A stretch of DNA of 64,000 nt from Vibrio tritonius (GTDB taxonomy: Bacteria; Pseudomonadota; Gammaproteobacteria; Enterobacterales; Vibrionaceae): assembly GCF_001547935.1 (NCBI RefSeq), contig NZ_AP014635.1, forward strand, positions 186,001 to 250,000, given 5' to 3'. Both the position numbers and the translations under genes were made by a program. Positions 17,911 through 27,369 of the stretch are shown one piece after another (within the stretch, counting starts at the first letter, position 1; each line of letters begins with the position of its first letter). A model generated the notes under the pieces. It had not been told where the DNA came from. It searched no databases and worked only from the letters and a program-made list of their open reading frames with translations.

Positions 17911-18969
17911 ATGAAAATAGTTCATGTTATAGAATCCTCAGCAACAGGCACCTTATCTATCGTGACGATGGCCGCTCAATATCAAGCGGATAAGCACGAT
18001 GTGACCGTTATTTTCTCACGTCGCCCTGATACTCCACCGAATATTGCAACGCTCTTCCCAAGTAATGTGACTTTGGTGGAAGTGGGGATGAGCCCTAAGC
18101 ATTTTCCTTTGTCTCTCTTCGCATTACGCCGTGAACTTAAGAAGATTCAGCCTGATGTTGTTCACTGTCATTCTTCATTTGGTGGCTTTGTCGGGCGTTT
18201 AAGTTCGGTGTTTATGCGTTGCAAAGTCTTCTACAGTCCGCACTGTATTTCCTTTATGCGTAAAGACATTAGCCCGCTGAAAAACGTTTTGTTCAAAGCG
18301 TTTGAGTCGGCAGCTTGCTTAAGACGGGCTACTTATATTGCTTGTTCGGAGAGTGAGCGCGTCGCGATTAAACAAGCATTGCCCTTTGTTGAGGTTTCCC
18401 TGTTGGAAAATGCGGTAGACCTGTCTGAATTTAAAACGTTGGCAAATCCATTCCATCCACAAGGTAAGAAAACCGTATTGACGGTGGGGGGCATTCGTCC
18501 TCAAAAAGGCTTTATTGAGTTTGCGAAGATTGCCCATGAGTGTAAGGAACTGAATTTGCGCTTTGTTTGGATTGGTGATGGCGCAGAGCAAGATAGGGCA
18601 CTGTTGGAACAAGCTGGTGTCGAGGTGACCGGTTGGAAAAGTCGCCAAGAGGTGATTGCGCGGTTGAATGATGCCGACCTCTATTTATCAACTTCCCTTT
18701 GGGAGGGCATGCCTGTGTCGGTGATTGAAGCCAGTGCGGCGGGTCTTCCTCTATTACTCCGAGACTGCGCCGGCAATAGCGATATTGTTGCCGATAAGCG
18801 TGGCGGATGTCTATTTACCCAAACAGCAGAGGCAATTGAGTTATTAACTCAATTTGTTGCCGATCCAGAGCAGTTTCGTCACGCGACTCTCCCCGATAGA
18901 ACGGCTGTATTTCAGCGTTTTTCTGTGGAGCGTTTTGCTCGCAATCTGGAAGAGATTTACCAAATCTAA
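17911..18969 (+). CDS. Glycosyltransferase family 4
   Basis: A GT-B fold retaining glycosyltransferase of 352 residues. The C-terminal donor-binding block is clear: TVGGIRPQKGFIEFAKI near residue 190, VGWIGDG-like FVWIGDGAEQ, and the E-x7-E motif in SLWEGMPVSVIEASAAGLPL near residue 265. It begins eight bases after the acyltransferase gene and is followed by kdsA. The sugar transferred is unknown. Confidence 0.9.
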   Translation: MKIVHVIESSATGTLSIVTMAAQYQADKHDVTVIFSRRPDTPPNIATLFPSNVTLVEVGMSPKHFPLSLFALRRELKKIQPDVVHCHSSFGGFVGRLSSVFMRCKVFYSPHCISFMRKDISPLKNVLFKAFESAACLRRATYIACSESERVAIKQALPFVEVSLLENAVDLSEFKTLANPFHPQGKKTVLTVGGIRPQKGFIEFAKIAHECKELNLRFVWIGDGAEQDRALLEQAGVEVTGWKSRQEVIARLNDADLYLSTSLWEGMPVSVIEASAAGLPLLLRDCAGNSDIVADKRGGCLFTQTAEAIELLTQFVADPEQFRHATLPDRTAVFQRFSVERFARNLEEIYQI

Positions 18970-18990
18970 ACACTATTTATCGAGGCTTAT

Positions 18991-19788
18991 ATGTTTTTAA
19001 TTGCAGGACCTTGTGTCATTGAATCAGAGCAACTTGTCATGGATGTTGCGGGCAAGATGAAAGAAATTACGTCAGAGTTGGGGATCGATTACATCTTTAA
19101 ATCCAGCTTTGATAAAGCCAATCGCAGTTCTACGAGCAGCTACCGTGGCCCTGGTATCGAAAAAGGGCTGAGCATTCTTGCCAATGTGAAAAAAGAGTTT
19201 GGCTTGAGAGTGCTAACCGATGTTCATGAAGATACGCCAATTGATGAAGTGGCTTCTGTGGTGGATGTGCTGCAAACCCCGGCCTTTTTGGTGCGTCAAA
19301 CCAACTTTATTCAGAAAGTGGCTGCAGCAGGCAAGCCTGTGAATATCAAGAAAGGTCAGTTTCAAGCTCCGTGGGATATGGAGCAGGTAGTGAAAAAATG
19401 CCATGAAGTTGGCAACAAAGATATTTGGCTATGTGACCGTGGTACATCGTTTGGTTACAACACCTTGATCTCTGATATGCGCGGTTTGTCTGTGATGCGT
19501 CAAACCGGATGCAAAGTGGTGTTTGATGCGACTCATTCGGTCCAGCAGCCGGGCGGTTTAGGTGCAACATCGGGTGGCCAACGTGAGATGGTGCCGGTAT
19601 TGGCGCGTGCTGCGGTTGCGGTGGGTATTGATGGTTTGTTTATGGAAACGCACCCCAACCCAGAAGTGGCGTTGAGTGATGGCCCAAATATGTTGCCTCT
19701 CTCTGTGATGAAAGAGATGTTGGAGACGTTAGTCGAGCTAGACCAAGTGGTACACAAGCGTCCATATCTTGAAAGCAAGCTTTCATAA
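18991..19788 (+). CDS. kdsA: Kdo-8-phosphate synthase, metal-dependent type
   Basis: This enzyme condenses phosphoenolpyruvate with arabinose-5-phosphate to give Kdo-8-phosphate. The conserved [33 protein letters not shown] and [11 protein letters not shown] blocks are all present. At 265 residues it lacks the N-terminal stretch of the E. coli enzyme and begins at [12 protein letters not shown]. The Cys of AGPC, the His of ATHSV, the Glu of MFMETHP and the Asp of LSDGPN match the four metal ligands of the Aquifex-type enzyme, whereas E. coli-type KdsA has Asn in place of the Cys. It is therefore a second-class KdsA, presumably additional to the housekeeping gene, dedicated to this polysaccharide. 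Confidence 0.93.
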   Translation: MFLIAGPCVIESEQLVMDVAGKMKEITSELGIDYIFKSSFDKANRSSTSSYRGPGIEKGLSILANVKKEFGLRVLTDVHEDTPIDEVASVVDVLQTPAFLVRQTNFIQKVAAAGKPVNIKKGQFQAPWDMEQVVKKCHEVGNKDIWLCDRGTSFGYNTLISDMRGLSVMRQTGCKVVFDATHSVQQPGGLGATSGGQREMVPVLARAAVAVGIDGLFMETHPNPEVALSDGPNMLPLSVMKEMLETLVELDQVVHKRPYLESKLS

Positions 19789-19832
19789 TTTGGCGGCGCT
19801 CATGTGTAACAACAGAAAGTTAGGTGGATAAA

Positions 19833-20588
19833 ATGGCATTTGAAAACGTAAAAATTGTGATTCCATCTCGTTATGGATCGTCCCGTTTACCGGGTAAGCC
19901 GTTAATGCCCTTGTGCCAAAAGCCCATGTTTTGGCATGTGGTCAATCAAGCAGTGACTGCCGGATTTTCAATCCAAGATATTGTGGTCGCAACCGATGAT
20001 GAGCGCATTATGGAAGCCGCTCAACGCTATGTAATTCCCGCCGTGTTAACCGACGTTAACCACGCCAGTGGTACAGACCGGTTGTTTGAAGTGTGTCAAA
20101 AGTTAGGTTGGCGAGATGATACGTTAGTGATCAACGTGCAGGGGGATGAACCGATGATACCTCCTGCGCTTATTACCACATTGGCAAACTTTGCGACGCA
20201 GTCTCCCCAGTTTGATATTTGTACCGTGATGAGTCCGATTGCTTCCGTTGCTGACCTCCATAATCCCAATGTAGTCAAAGTGGCGGAGGGCGAACAGCAG
20301 CGCGCCGTTTATTTCTCGCGTTCACCTATTCCGTTTGATCGAGAGTCAAACGATTCGTTGAACCGTGCTTATCGGCATATTGGGATTTATGCGTACCGAG
20401 TTGAGTGTTTGCGTCAATTCTGTTCATTTCCTGAGTCATCGTTAGAGAAAATAGAAAAGCTAGAACAGCTGCGGGCATTGAGTAATGGAATGTCTGTTGG
20501 GGTTGTTCGTTATGACGATGCGCCTCCTCATGGGATTGATACCCAAGAGGATTATGACAATGTTAAACGAATAATGGAAAACAGCTAA
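19833..20588 (+). CDS. kdsB: CMP-Kdo synthetase
   Basis: 3-deoxy-manno-octulosonate cytidylyltransferase activates Kdo with CTP. The N-terminal IPSRYGSSRLPGKPL nucleotide-binding motif, VINVQGDEPMIPP, and the C-terminal PHGIDTQEDYDNV block are typical, and the length of 251 aa is normal. The frame extends to a GTG at 19824, but AGGTGG sits five bases before the ATG at 19833, so I use that start. It lies between kdsA and kdsD and shares one base with the kdsD start (TAATG). The neighbours make its substrates, forming a CMP-Kdo cassette. Confidence 0.95.
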   Translation: MAFENVKIVIPSRYGSSRLPGKPLMPLCQKPMFWHVVNQAVTAGFSIQDIVVATDDERIMEAAQRYVIPAVLTDVNHASGTDRLFEVCQKLGWRDDTLVINVQGDEPMIPPALITTLANFATQSPQFDICTVMSPIASVADLHNPNVVKVAEGEQQRAVYFSRSPIPFDRESNDSLNRAYRHIGIYAYRVECLRQFCSFPESSLEKIEKLEQLRALSNGMSVGVVRYDDAPPHGIDTQEDYDNVKRIMENS

Positions 20589-21520
20589 TGTCGATTTTAG
20601 ATCAAGCAAAACAGGTTATTGATATTGAAATTGCAGGTTTAACCCAGATTTCTAATCAACTTGATGACCACTTTGAACAAGCCGTTAAGGCTATCCTGAA
20701 TACTCATGGTCGCACCATCATTTGTGGTATGGGTAAGTCCGGTATTATTGGTAAAAAAATTGCCGCATCATTTGCTAGCACGGGCACGCCAAGCTTTTTT
20801 ATGCACCCCGGAGAGGCGTTTCATGGTGACTTGGGCATGGTGCAACCTGAAGACGTATTTATTGCGATCTCAAATTCTGGTGAAACCGATGAAGTCTTAA
20901 AGTTGTTGCCGTTTCTTCGTGATAACGGCAACTACGTGATTGCCATTACCGGTAAGCCGAATTCCACGTTGGCGACTTCTGCGCATTGCCATCTTAATAT
21001 TGCTGTGCCGCAGGAAGCATGTCCTTATCAGTTGGCACCCACCAGTTCAACAACAGCAACACTTGTGATGGGGGATGCGTTAACCATTACCCTGATGGAG
21101 TTAAGAGATTTTCAGCCAGAGAATTTTGCACGCTTTCACCCTGGAGGTAGCTTAGGACGCCGTTTATTAAGAAAAGTTCGTGATGAAATGGCAACCGATA
21201 GATTACCTGTTGTGAGGATGAACAGTGCCTTGCCAGAAATCATTGATGTGATCTCGCATGGCTGTTTAGGGTTGGCTGTGGTGGTCGATGAAGACAACAG
21301 AGTGAAAGGCATTGTGACTGATGGCGATTTACGCCGTTCAATGCAAAAGTATGGTCAAAATGCGTTTAGTGTGTGTGCGGAATCGATCTACAGTGAGAAT
21401 CCGGTGTGCATTTCTCCAGAGACATCGATGGGTAAAGCGTTTGAATTGATGGAATCAAAACGCATTAGCGCTCTTTTGGTGTTGGATGACTCTAAGTTGG
21501 TTGGAGTTTTGAAAAAGTAA
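20588..21520 (+). CDS. kdsD: Arabinose-5-phosphate isomerase (KdsD/KpsF)
   Basis: This enzyme isomerises ribulose-5-phosphate to arabinose-5-phosphate for Kdo synthesis. The SIS domain (CGMGKSGIIGKKIAASFAST near residue 45; SNSGETDEVLKL near 95) is followed by two CBS domains (from about 205). At 310 residues it stops at LVGVLKK, roughly 10-15 residues before the usual HDLLRAG ending, so the last CBS helix is missing. The gene overlaps kdsB by one base and is followed by a terminator. kpsF is an equally good name. No kdsC phosphatase is present; that step must come from elsewhere in the genome. Confidence 0.92.
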   Translation: MSILDQAKQVIDIEIAGLTQISNQLDDHFEQAVKAILNTHGRTIICGMGKSGIIGKKIAASFASTGTPSFFMHPGEAFHGDLGMVQPEDVFIAISNSGETDEVLKLLPFLRDNGNYVIAITGKPNSTLATSAHCHLNIAVPQEACPYQLAPTSSTTATLVMGDALTITLMELRDFQPENFARFHPGGSLGRRLLRKVRDEMATDRLPVVRMNSALPEIIDVISHGCLGLAVVVDEDNRVKGIVTDGDLRRSMQKYGQNAFSVCAESIYSENPVCISPETSMGKAFELMESKRISALLVLDDSKLVGVLKK

Positions 21521-21607
21521 GGGTACTCGCCAGTGGGTATATTGACTGACATGGAATAGACAATTCCTAACATACTTTTTATCAATAAGTTATTGACTAA
21601 TATATTT

Positions 21608-21642
21608 ATGCGAGAGTTAGTATATATTTCTCTCGCATTTTT
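21608..21642 (+). terminator. Terminator after the kds genes
   Basis: A perfect 9-bp stem (ATGCGAGAG with CTCTCGCAT) with a 13-base AT loop is followed by TTTTT-like sequence. It ends the long wza-to-kdsD transcript. Confidence 0.82.
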
Positions 21643-21943
21643 ATGCCTATTATTATACTTAAAAGATATTAATTAAATCTTTGATAAATACAGGTTTAAT
21701 AACATTTATTATGGGGTGAAGATCAAATCTGATTAAACGCTTGGATAGAATTGACATTAAATTGATATTTAAACAATAAGAGATCTTAATCTAAATTGTG
21801 TTTTCAATAAGATCGCATTATTTGGAATTTATTTGTTAAACACTTATCCTCCGTCCTTTAGGGAGAGCAAGGGTAATTATGTCTTTATTTATTTCTAGAT
21901 AAAGATCTCAAAACGCAATTTGTGACAATTAATAGGTTATGCT
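21643..21943 (+). promoter_or_regulatory. AT-rich leader before the initiating transferase gene
   Basis: About 300 bases of strongly AT-rich sequence without a gene separate the kds terminator from the sugar-phosphate transferase. It must contain a separate promoter, but I could not assign -35/-10 boxes with confidence. Confidence 0.4.
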
Positions 21944-23428
21944 ATGGAACATGTAAATGTTGAGAGCGGTGGTTATGGAGTTAAATATTCGAGGTTGATT
22001 CCAGTTTTTAACTCTATGATATTAATCCTTTTTGATTTATTTGCCTTTATTGTTTCTGAAAATATTGCTTATGTTATTTCTGACAAAGGTTCGTGGTCCG
22101 GATTTTATTTATTAGGTGATGGCTATTCTTTAGGTAGTAACTACTGGCAAGGTACTGTCTTTTTCATTATCGCCTTTATGTCAATTTTTTGGTTTGGTGT
22201 TAACCGTCTTCATTATACTCGTCGAAAGCCATTCTGGGATGAGCTGAAGGATGTGATTAAAAATCTATTTATCCTATCTATTTTATCTCTAGCAATGAAC
22301 TTGCTGTTAGTCTCCAATTATTCTGTTGAAATTTGGGCTATTTCTTGGGCTGTATTGTTTGTGTTGTTACCGCTATGCCGCAATAGCGCAAAGCTTATTT
22401 TGAACAAACTAGGCCTTTGGAGCGTACCATGTGTGATTATTGGTGAGCAGCAAAATGCCATTGAGGCGTACAAGGCGATTAGTAGCGATATGTCAACGGG
22501 TTACACCATTAAAGCTTTTGTTAACCCCTATGAGTCTTCTCAGTTGGATGTTCACCAAGAAAATAGTACGGATGTGCCATACATCAGTGAGACCGCATTT
22601 ATTGGTAACTTAGATAAATACTATCGAGTGTTTATCGCGTTAGAAAAAGAAGATAACAAGACTCGAGATTACTGGGTAAGAAAGCTAGCATATTTGAATG
22701 TTTCAAATATATCGGTTATTCCTGCGATGCGTGGTATTCCGTTATATGGCGCTGATGTTTCGAACTTTTTTAGTTCTGAATTAATGATGTTAAGTGTGAA
22801 AAATAACTTATCTAAAACGTCGGCACGAATTTTAAAACGTTGCTTTGATATTGTAACTTCCGCTCTTTTACTTACTCTATTATCGCCGTTTTTCCTTTTT
22901 GTTGCTTTGATGGTAAAACGTGATGGTGGTTCCGCTACTTTTGGCCATGAAAGAATAGGTTTTAATGGTAAGCCTTTTAAATGTTTAAAATTCCGTACCA
23001 TGGTAATGAATTCTCAAGAAGTATTGCAGGAACTGTTAGAAAATGACCCTCAAGCGCGCGCTGAATGGGATCGAGAATTTAAACTGAAAAATGACCCGCG
23101 TATAACCAAAATTGGTCATTTCTTACGTAAAACTAGTCTTGATGAATTACCACAGCTTTGGAATGTTTTAAAAGGTGAAATGAGCCTTGTGGGTCCTCGC
23201 CCAGTTATTGATGAAGAATTGAAACGCTATGGCGATGATGTTTTGTATTACAACTTAGTTAAACCGGGTATGTCAGGTTTATGGCAAGTAACAGGCCGTA
23301 GTGACACGGATTATACCACTCGTGTTTATTTAGATAGTTGGTACGTAAAAAACTGGTCTCTTTGGTACGATATTGTCATTTTATTTAAGACAGTCGGTGT
23401 TGTTGTTAGAGGAGATGGCGCTTATTAA
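21944..23428 (+). CDS. Undecaprenyl-phosphate sugar phosphotransferase (initiating glycosyltransferase)
   Basis: This polyprenyl glycosylphosphotransferase (WbaP/WcaJ type) starts repeat-unit synthesis by moving a sugar-1-phosphate onto undecaprenyl phosphate. The N-terminal half has four membrane helices and a CoA-binding-like domain. The C-terminal catalytic domain starts after the fifth helix (near residue 300) with [13 protein letters not shown], then [28 protein letters not shown] and SLVGPRPVI. The length of 494 aa is typical of full-length enzymes. It is followed 76 bases later by galU, so UDP-glucose (or UDP-galactose) supply and use are linked. WbaP (galactose) or WcaJ (glucose) cannot be told apart here. 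Confidence 0.93.
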   Translation: MEHVNVESGGYGVKYSRLIPVFNSMILILFDLFAFIVSENIAYVISDKGSWSGFYLLGDGYSLGSNYWQGTVFFIIAFMSIFWFGVNRLHYTRRKPFWDELKDVIKNLFILSILSLAMNLLLVSNYSVEIWAISWAVLFVLLPLCRNSAKLILNKLGLWSVPCVIIGEQQNAIEAYKAISSDMSTGYTIKAFVNPYESSQLDVHQENSTDVPYISETAFIGNLDKYYRVFIALEKEDNKTRDYWVRKLAYLNVSNISVIPAMRGIPLYGADVSNFFSSELMMLSVKNNLSKTSARILKRCFDIVTSALLLTLLSPFFLFVALMVKRDGGSATFGHERIGFNGKPFKCLKFRTMVMNSQEVLQELLENDPQARAEWDREFKLKNDPRITKIGHFLRKTSLDELPQLWNVLKGEMSLVGPRPVIDEELKRYGDDVLYYNLVKPGMSGLWQVTGRSDTDYTTRVYLDSWYVKNWSLWYDIVILFKTVGVVVRGDGAY

Positions 23429-23504
23429 TTCAACAGAAAAAGGAATTTTAGTTAGTTATTAATATTGAACAGGCCTCCCTTAAATTAAAAATTTAGGAAT
23501 TATT

Positions 23505-24392
23505 ATGATTAAGAAATGTCTCTTCCCAGCAGCGGGTTACGGTACACGTTTTCTTCCAGCTACCAAATCGATGCCTAAAGAAATGATGCCGGTTGTGAAT
23601 AAGCCTCTAATTGAGTACGGAGTGGATGAAGCCATTCACGCAGGTATGACAGATATGTGTATTGTAACGGGGCGCGGTAAGCACTCGATCATGGATCATT
23701 TCGATACTAACTATGAGCTAGAGCATCAGATCAACGGCACGGCAAAAGAAGCCTTGCTAGAGGATATTCGTGATGTGATGGATTCTGCGAGTTTTACTTA
23801 TATTCGTCAGCGCGAGATGAAAGGCTTAGGTCATGCCATTCTTACTGGTAAAGCGTTAGTGGGTGATAACCCGTTTGCGGTGGTGTTAGCCGATGACCTC
23901 TGCGTTAACGAGGAAAAAGGCGTATTAGCGCAAATGACTGAACTGTACAATCAGTTCCGTTGTACGATCGTTGCTGTGCAAGAGGTGCCTGAATCCGAGA
24001 CCCACAAATATGGTGTGATCTCCGGTGAGATGATCAAAGACAACATCTTCCGTGTTGATGACATGGTGGAGAAACCAGCTCAAGGCACTGCACCAAGTAA
24101 TATGGCGATTATTGGTCGTTACATTATGACTCCAGATATCTTTGATTTAATTGAACAAACTGAACCAGGTAAAGGCGGCGAAATTCAGATCACCGACGCG
24201 CTACTTAAACAAGCGCAAACAGGCTGTGTTCTCGCGTACAAATTTGAAGGTAAGCGTTTCGATTGCGGTAGTGTTGAAGGCTACATTGAAGCAACGAACT
24301 ACTGCTATGAAAATGTTTATCATAAAGCGGCGCCTAAAAAGGCCGAGCCTGCGGTAGTTAAAGTGGCTACCCCAGAAGTTGAAATGGCTTAA
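23505..24392 (+). CDS. galU: UTP-glucose-1-phosphate uridylyltransferase
   Basis: Makes UDP-glucose from UTP and glucose-1-phosphate. The nucleotide-binding PAAGYGTRFLPATKSMPKEM motif near the start, VVLADDLCVNEEKG and the late FEGKRFDCGSVEGYIEATNY block are characteristic. The length of 295 aa is normal, with an Ala/Pro/Lys-rich tail. It closes the polysaccharide locus and is followed by a strong terminator. Confidence 0.96.
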   Translation: MIKKCLFPAAGYGTRFLPATKSMPKEMMPVVNKPLIEYGVDEAIHAGMTDMCIVTGRGKHSIMDHFDTNYELEHQINGTAKEALLEDIRDVMDSASFTYIRQREMKGLGHAILTGKALVGDNPFAVVLADDLCVNEEKGVLAQMTELYNQFRCTIVAVQEVPESETHKYGVISGEMIKDNIFRVDDMVEKPAQGTAPSNMAIIGRYIMTPDIFDLIEQTEPGKGGEIQITDALLKQAQTGCVLAYKFEGKRFDCGSVEGYIEATNYCYENVYHKAAPKKAEPAVVKVATPEVEMA

Positions 24393-24427
24393 TCTGGACG
24401 TTGGTATAAGAGTAAAGATATAAGAGT

Positions 24428-24452
24428 AAAAAGGAGCTGCGGCTCCTTTTTC
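24428..24452 (+). terminator. Terminator after galU
   Basis: A perfect 10-bp stem (AAAAAGGAGC with GCTCCTTTTT) around a TGCG tetraloop with a following T-rich tract. Confidence 0.9.
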
Positions 24453-24644
24453 TTTTGCTCGCTTCGCAGTGATGATGATGGTCATAACATTGGCCATTGT
24501 TTTGAACCTCGTCGAAATCCCTCCTCCTTTTTGCACTGTTTGTAAGTGATTTATTTGGGTCACTCGCAAACAGCCGTCAGCAAGATGTTCTCTAGCGCTT
24601 GGTTATTGAGTAATAGCCCTCTCACAATCAAAAGGAGAGCCGTG

Positions 24645-25616
24645 ATGCTATTTATTACCAACCGCATACCTGTTCAATCGGCACGTTCCAAAGCGGGGCG
24701 CGCGATTCGGTTTGATTATCAGAATACCGATGTGTCGAAATGGCTCTACTTTTGTGAGCGACGCGGTGAACAAGACTATACAGAAATCCTTTCAGCCCCG
24801 TTTTTTGATCGGCTAAAAGCCTTACCGGCCCATACTCAGCTACTCTTTTATATTCATGGCTTTAACAACAATATGGAGCCACATGTGTTTCATAATGCCC
24901 AGCAGCTAGAGAACTTAATTAACCGCGATACTCCCGATTTAGTGAAGGTGATTCCTTTGATTTGGCCGTGTGACGATGATTCGGTGGTCAGGATTGTGGA
25001 TGATTATTGGGACGATCAAAAAGCCGCAGATTTTAGTGCAATTGCGTTTAGTCGATTGTTGGATAAGTTTGATCAGTGGCGCCGCGCACCTGCGCAACAA
25101 ACGGTGCCTTGCTTAAAGCGGATGAATTTATTGGCTCATTCGATGGGTAACCGAGTGTTAGTCAATACGCTTCATTATTGGGTCGATGGGAATGGTTACG
25201 ATGGTGTGCCTTTGCTGTTTCGCAATGTGTTTATGGTGGCGCCCGATGTAGAAAATTCTGTATTAGAGCCGAAGAAACGCGGTCGGCATGTGTTGGATAG
25301 CTGTAAGAACACCTTGGTCTATTATGCGAGTGATGATTACGCCATGCCAGCGTCGAAAATTGCCAATTTGCGACACCGAATGTTGAGCCGTCGGTTGGGG
25401 ATGACCGGCCCTGCTAATCCTCATTTGCTGCCGAGCAATCGGGTTTTTAGTTTCGACTGTGATAGTTTCAATAATCGGTTTGATTATCCGACTGGCCACT
25501 CCTATTTTCTTAATGACGCCGACGGCAACATTAGCCCCATTATTTCTCACATGGCGCAATCCATTCAGTTCGGGTGTGTACCTGAAACATGGGATCCCAC
25601 GTTAGTGAGTGCTTAG
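24645..25616 (+). CDS. Alpha/beta hydrolase, DUF900-like
   Basis: A 323-residue cytoplasmic hydrolase. The nucleophile elbow LLAHSMGNRVLVN near residue 162, the strand QLLFYIHGFNNNME near 64 and the late His in TGHSYF fit an alpha/beta hydrolase of the DUF900 group. The frame stays open back to 24546, but AAAAGGAGAG just upstream of the ATG at 24645 fixes the start. It is followed 19 bases later by a metallohydrolase gene. The substrate is unknown. Confidence 0.8.
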   Translation: MLFITNRIPVQSARSKAGRAIRFDYQNTDVSKWLYFCERRGEQDYTEILSAPFFDRLKALPAHTQLLFYIHGFNNNMEPHVFHNAQQLENLINRDTPDLVKVIPLIWPCDDDSVVRIVDDYWDDQKAADFSAIAFSRLLDKFDQWRRAPAQQTVPCLKRMNLLAHSMGNRVLVNTLHYWVDGNGYDGVPLLFRNVFMVAPDVENSVLEPKKRGRHVLDSCKNTLVYYASDDYAMPASKIANLRHRMLSRRLGMTGPANPHLLPSNRVFSFDCDSFNNRFDYPTGHSYFLNDADGNISPIISHMAQSIQFGCVPETWDPTLVSA

Positions 25617-25635
25617 TTCGGTTGGAGGTTAGGTT

Positions 25636-26997
25636 ATGATTTCTCATACTGTCAAACATCATGGTGGTCATCATACGGTGACAGGTTCCTGCCACGAACT
25701 GCGCTGGGGCGATACCAGTATTCTGATTGATTGTGGTTTGTTTCAAGGTAGCGATAAAACGGCGCAAGAACCTACGATTGATTTCGCATTAGATGATATT
25801 TGTGGGTTAGTACTTACTCACTCGCACATCGACCATGTAGGGCGTTTACCTTGGTTAGTGGCCGCTGGGTTTAATCATCCAATTTATTGCACTCCGGCAA
25901 CTGCTGAATTGGTGCCTTTGATGCTGGAAGATGGACTCAAGTTGCAGTTGGGTATGAGTCATAGTCAGGCGCATAAGGTGATTGATGCGATTACGGCGCT
26001 GATGATTCCAATGGAATATGGCCATTGGTACACCATTGATTGGTTTGCGGATTCGGCTTCTTGGCTAACGAAATCGGCTGAACCGACGGTAGATATTCGC
26101 TTTAACCCCGCAGGGCATATTTTAGGCTCGGCCTTTGTGGAGTTTCGGTTACCGAATGAAGAAATCGTGGTGTTTTCTGGTGATTTGGGGCCGAGTAATA
26201 CGCCACTGTTGCCCGATCCTATCTCTCCCCCTCACGCAGATTATCTCTACATCGAAACCACGTATGGTGATAAATGCCATGAGAGTGTTGAAGACCGTGC
26301 GAATCGCTTGAAAGCGATTATTGATCGTTCGTTAAGTGATGGCGGCGTTATTTTGATTCCGGCTTTTAGCGTGGGAAGAACGCAGGAGTTGTTGTTTGAT
26401 ATTGAGCGATTGATACACGAACGAGAGATCGCTAGTGATTTGCCCATTGTTCTTGATTCACCCATGGCCAGCCGAGTGACGGAGTCGTACCGTCGCTTTA
26501 AAGCGTTGTGGGGTAAAGAGGCTAAACAGCGTTTGGCGCAGCATCGTCATCCGCTCGCTTTTGAGCAGTGTATTAAGATTGCGGATTTTCGTGGTCATCA
26601 GAAGTTGGTGAATCGTCTGGCATCAACAGGAGAGCCGGCGATTGTTGTGGCGGCATCTGGCATGTGTGAAGGCGGCCGTATTGTTGATTATCTTCGCCAT
26701 CTATTACCCGACCCAAGAACGGATGTGATTTTTGCTGGCTACCAAGCGCAAGGCACGTTAGGCGACGCTATTTTACGTGGTGAGTCGCATGTGTTGGTTG
26801 ATGGAGAACTGGTCCCCGTGAATGCTCATATCCATGCGATGTCGGGTTATTCAGCCCACGCCGATAAAGCGGATTTACTGCGTTTTATTGAAGGCATTCC
26901 TACCGCACCCAAAGAGATTCACTTGATTCACGGCGAACCTCATACGCAAGATGAATTTGCCCAACAGCTACGGCGGTTAGGCTATCAAGTAAGTTAG
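25636..26997 (+). CDS. MBL-fold beta-CASP RNA metallohydrolase
   Basis: A 453-residue metallo-beta-lactamase-fold protein with the zinc motif LTHSHIDHVGRLPWL near residue 58, a beta-CASP insertion, and the C-terminal RNA-specificity block (ASGMCEGGRIVDYLRHLL near 340 and the final LIHGEPH). These belong to the CPSF-73/YsbF-like family of RNA or DNA processing nucleases, but substrates of the bacterial members are mostly unknown. GGAGG upstream gives the ATG start. It is probably cotranscribed with the upstream hydrolase. Confidence 0.9.
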   Translation: MISHTVKHHGGHHTVTGSCHELRWGDTSILIDCGLFQGSDKTAQEPTIDFALDDICGLVLTHSHIDHVGRLPWLVAAGFNHPIYCTPATAELVPLMLEDGLKLQLGMSHSQAHKVIDAITALMIPMEYGHWYTIDWFADSASWLTKSAEPTVDIRFNPAGHILGSAFVEFRLPNEEIVVFSGDLGPSNTPLLPDPISPPHADYLYIETTYGDKCHESVEDRANRLKAIIDRSLSDGGVILIPAFSVGRTQELLFDIERLIHEREIASDLPIVLDSPMASRVTESYRRFKALWGKEAKQRLAQHRHPLAFEQCIKIADFRGHQKLVNRLASTGEPAIVVAASGMCEGGRIVDYLRHLLPDPRTDVIFAGYQAQGTLGDAILRGESHVLVDGELVPVNAHIHAMSGYSAHADKADLLRFIEGIPTAPKEIHLIHGEPHTQDEFAQQLRRLGYQVS

Positions 26998-27010
26998 TAG
27001 GTAGTCGCCA

Positions 27011-27364
27011 TTGAATTCTCGTGATCGCACCGAGTTGCGAAAGGCGTTACGTCAACATCAGACTGAACCGGAAATTAAGCTTTGGTATTGTCTGCGGCGA
27101 AAGCAATTAGGCGTTAAGTTTCGACGCCAGCATAGCATCGGCCGATACATTGTGGATTTTTATTGCTCAGAACAAAAACTGGTTATCGAGCTGGATGGCG
27201 ATAGCCATTTTTCCGACGCGGCAATAAATTACGATCATCAGCGAGATCAATTTATCCGCAACCAAGGCATGCAGGTTCTCCGCTTCACCAATCTCGAGGT
27301 AATGGAGAACATCGAAGGTGTCCTATTTATGATCCAACAAGCTTTGAATATTCAACCCGAATAG
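27011..27364 (+). CDS. DUF559 endonuclease-like protein
   Basis: A 117-residue PD-(D/E)XK/Vsr-like fold protein. The family signature is complete: T-E-P-E-x-K-L-W near residue 18, KFRRQHSIGRYIVDFYC near 35-52, and KLVIELDGDSHF near 56-67, which holds the acidic catalytic-type residues; QVLRFTNLEVMENIEGV closes the domain. The start is a TTG 13 bases after the metallohydrolase gene. The stop is only 5 bases before repeat copy A. DUF559 proteins are widespread and functionally unsettled; nuclease activity is inferred from the fold. Confidence 0.85.
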   Translation: MNSRDRTELRKALRQHQTEPEIKLWYCLRRKQLGVKFRRQHSIGRYIVDFYCSEQKLVIELDGDSHFSDAAINYDHQRDQFIRNQGMQVLRFTNLEVMENIEGVLFMIQQALNIQPE

Positions 27365-27369
27365 ATCTA

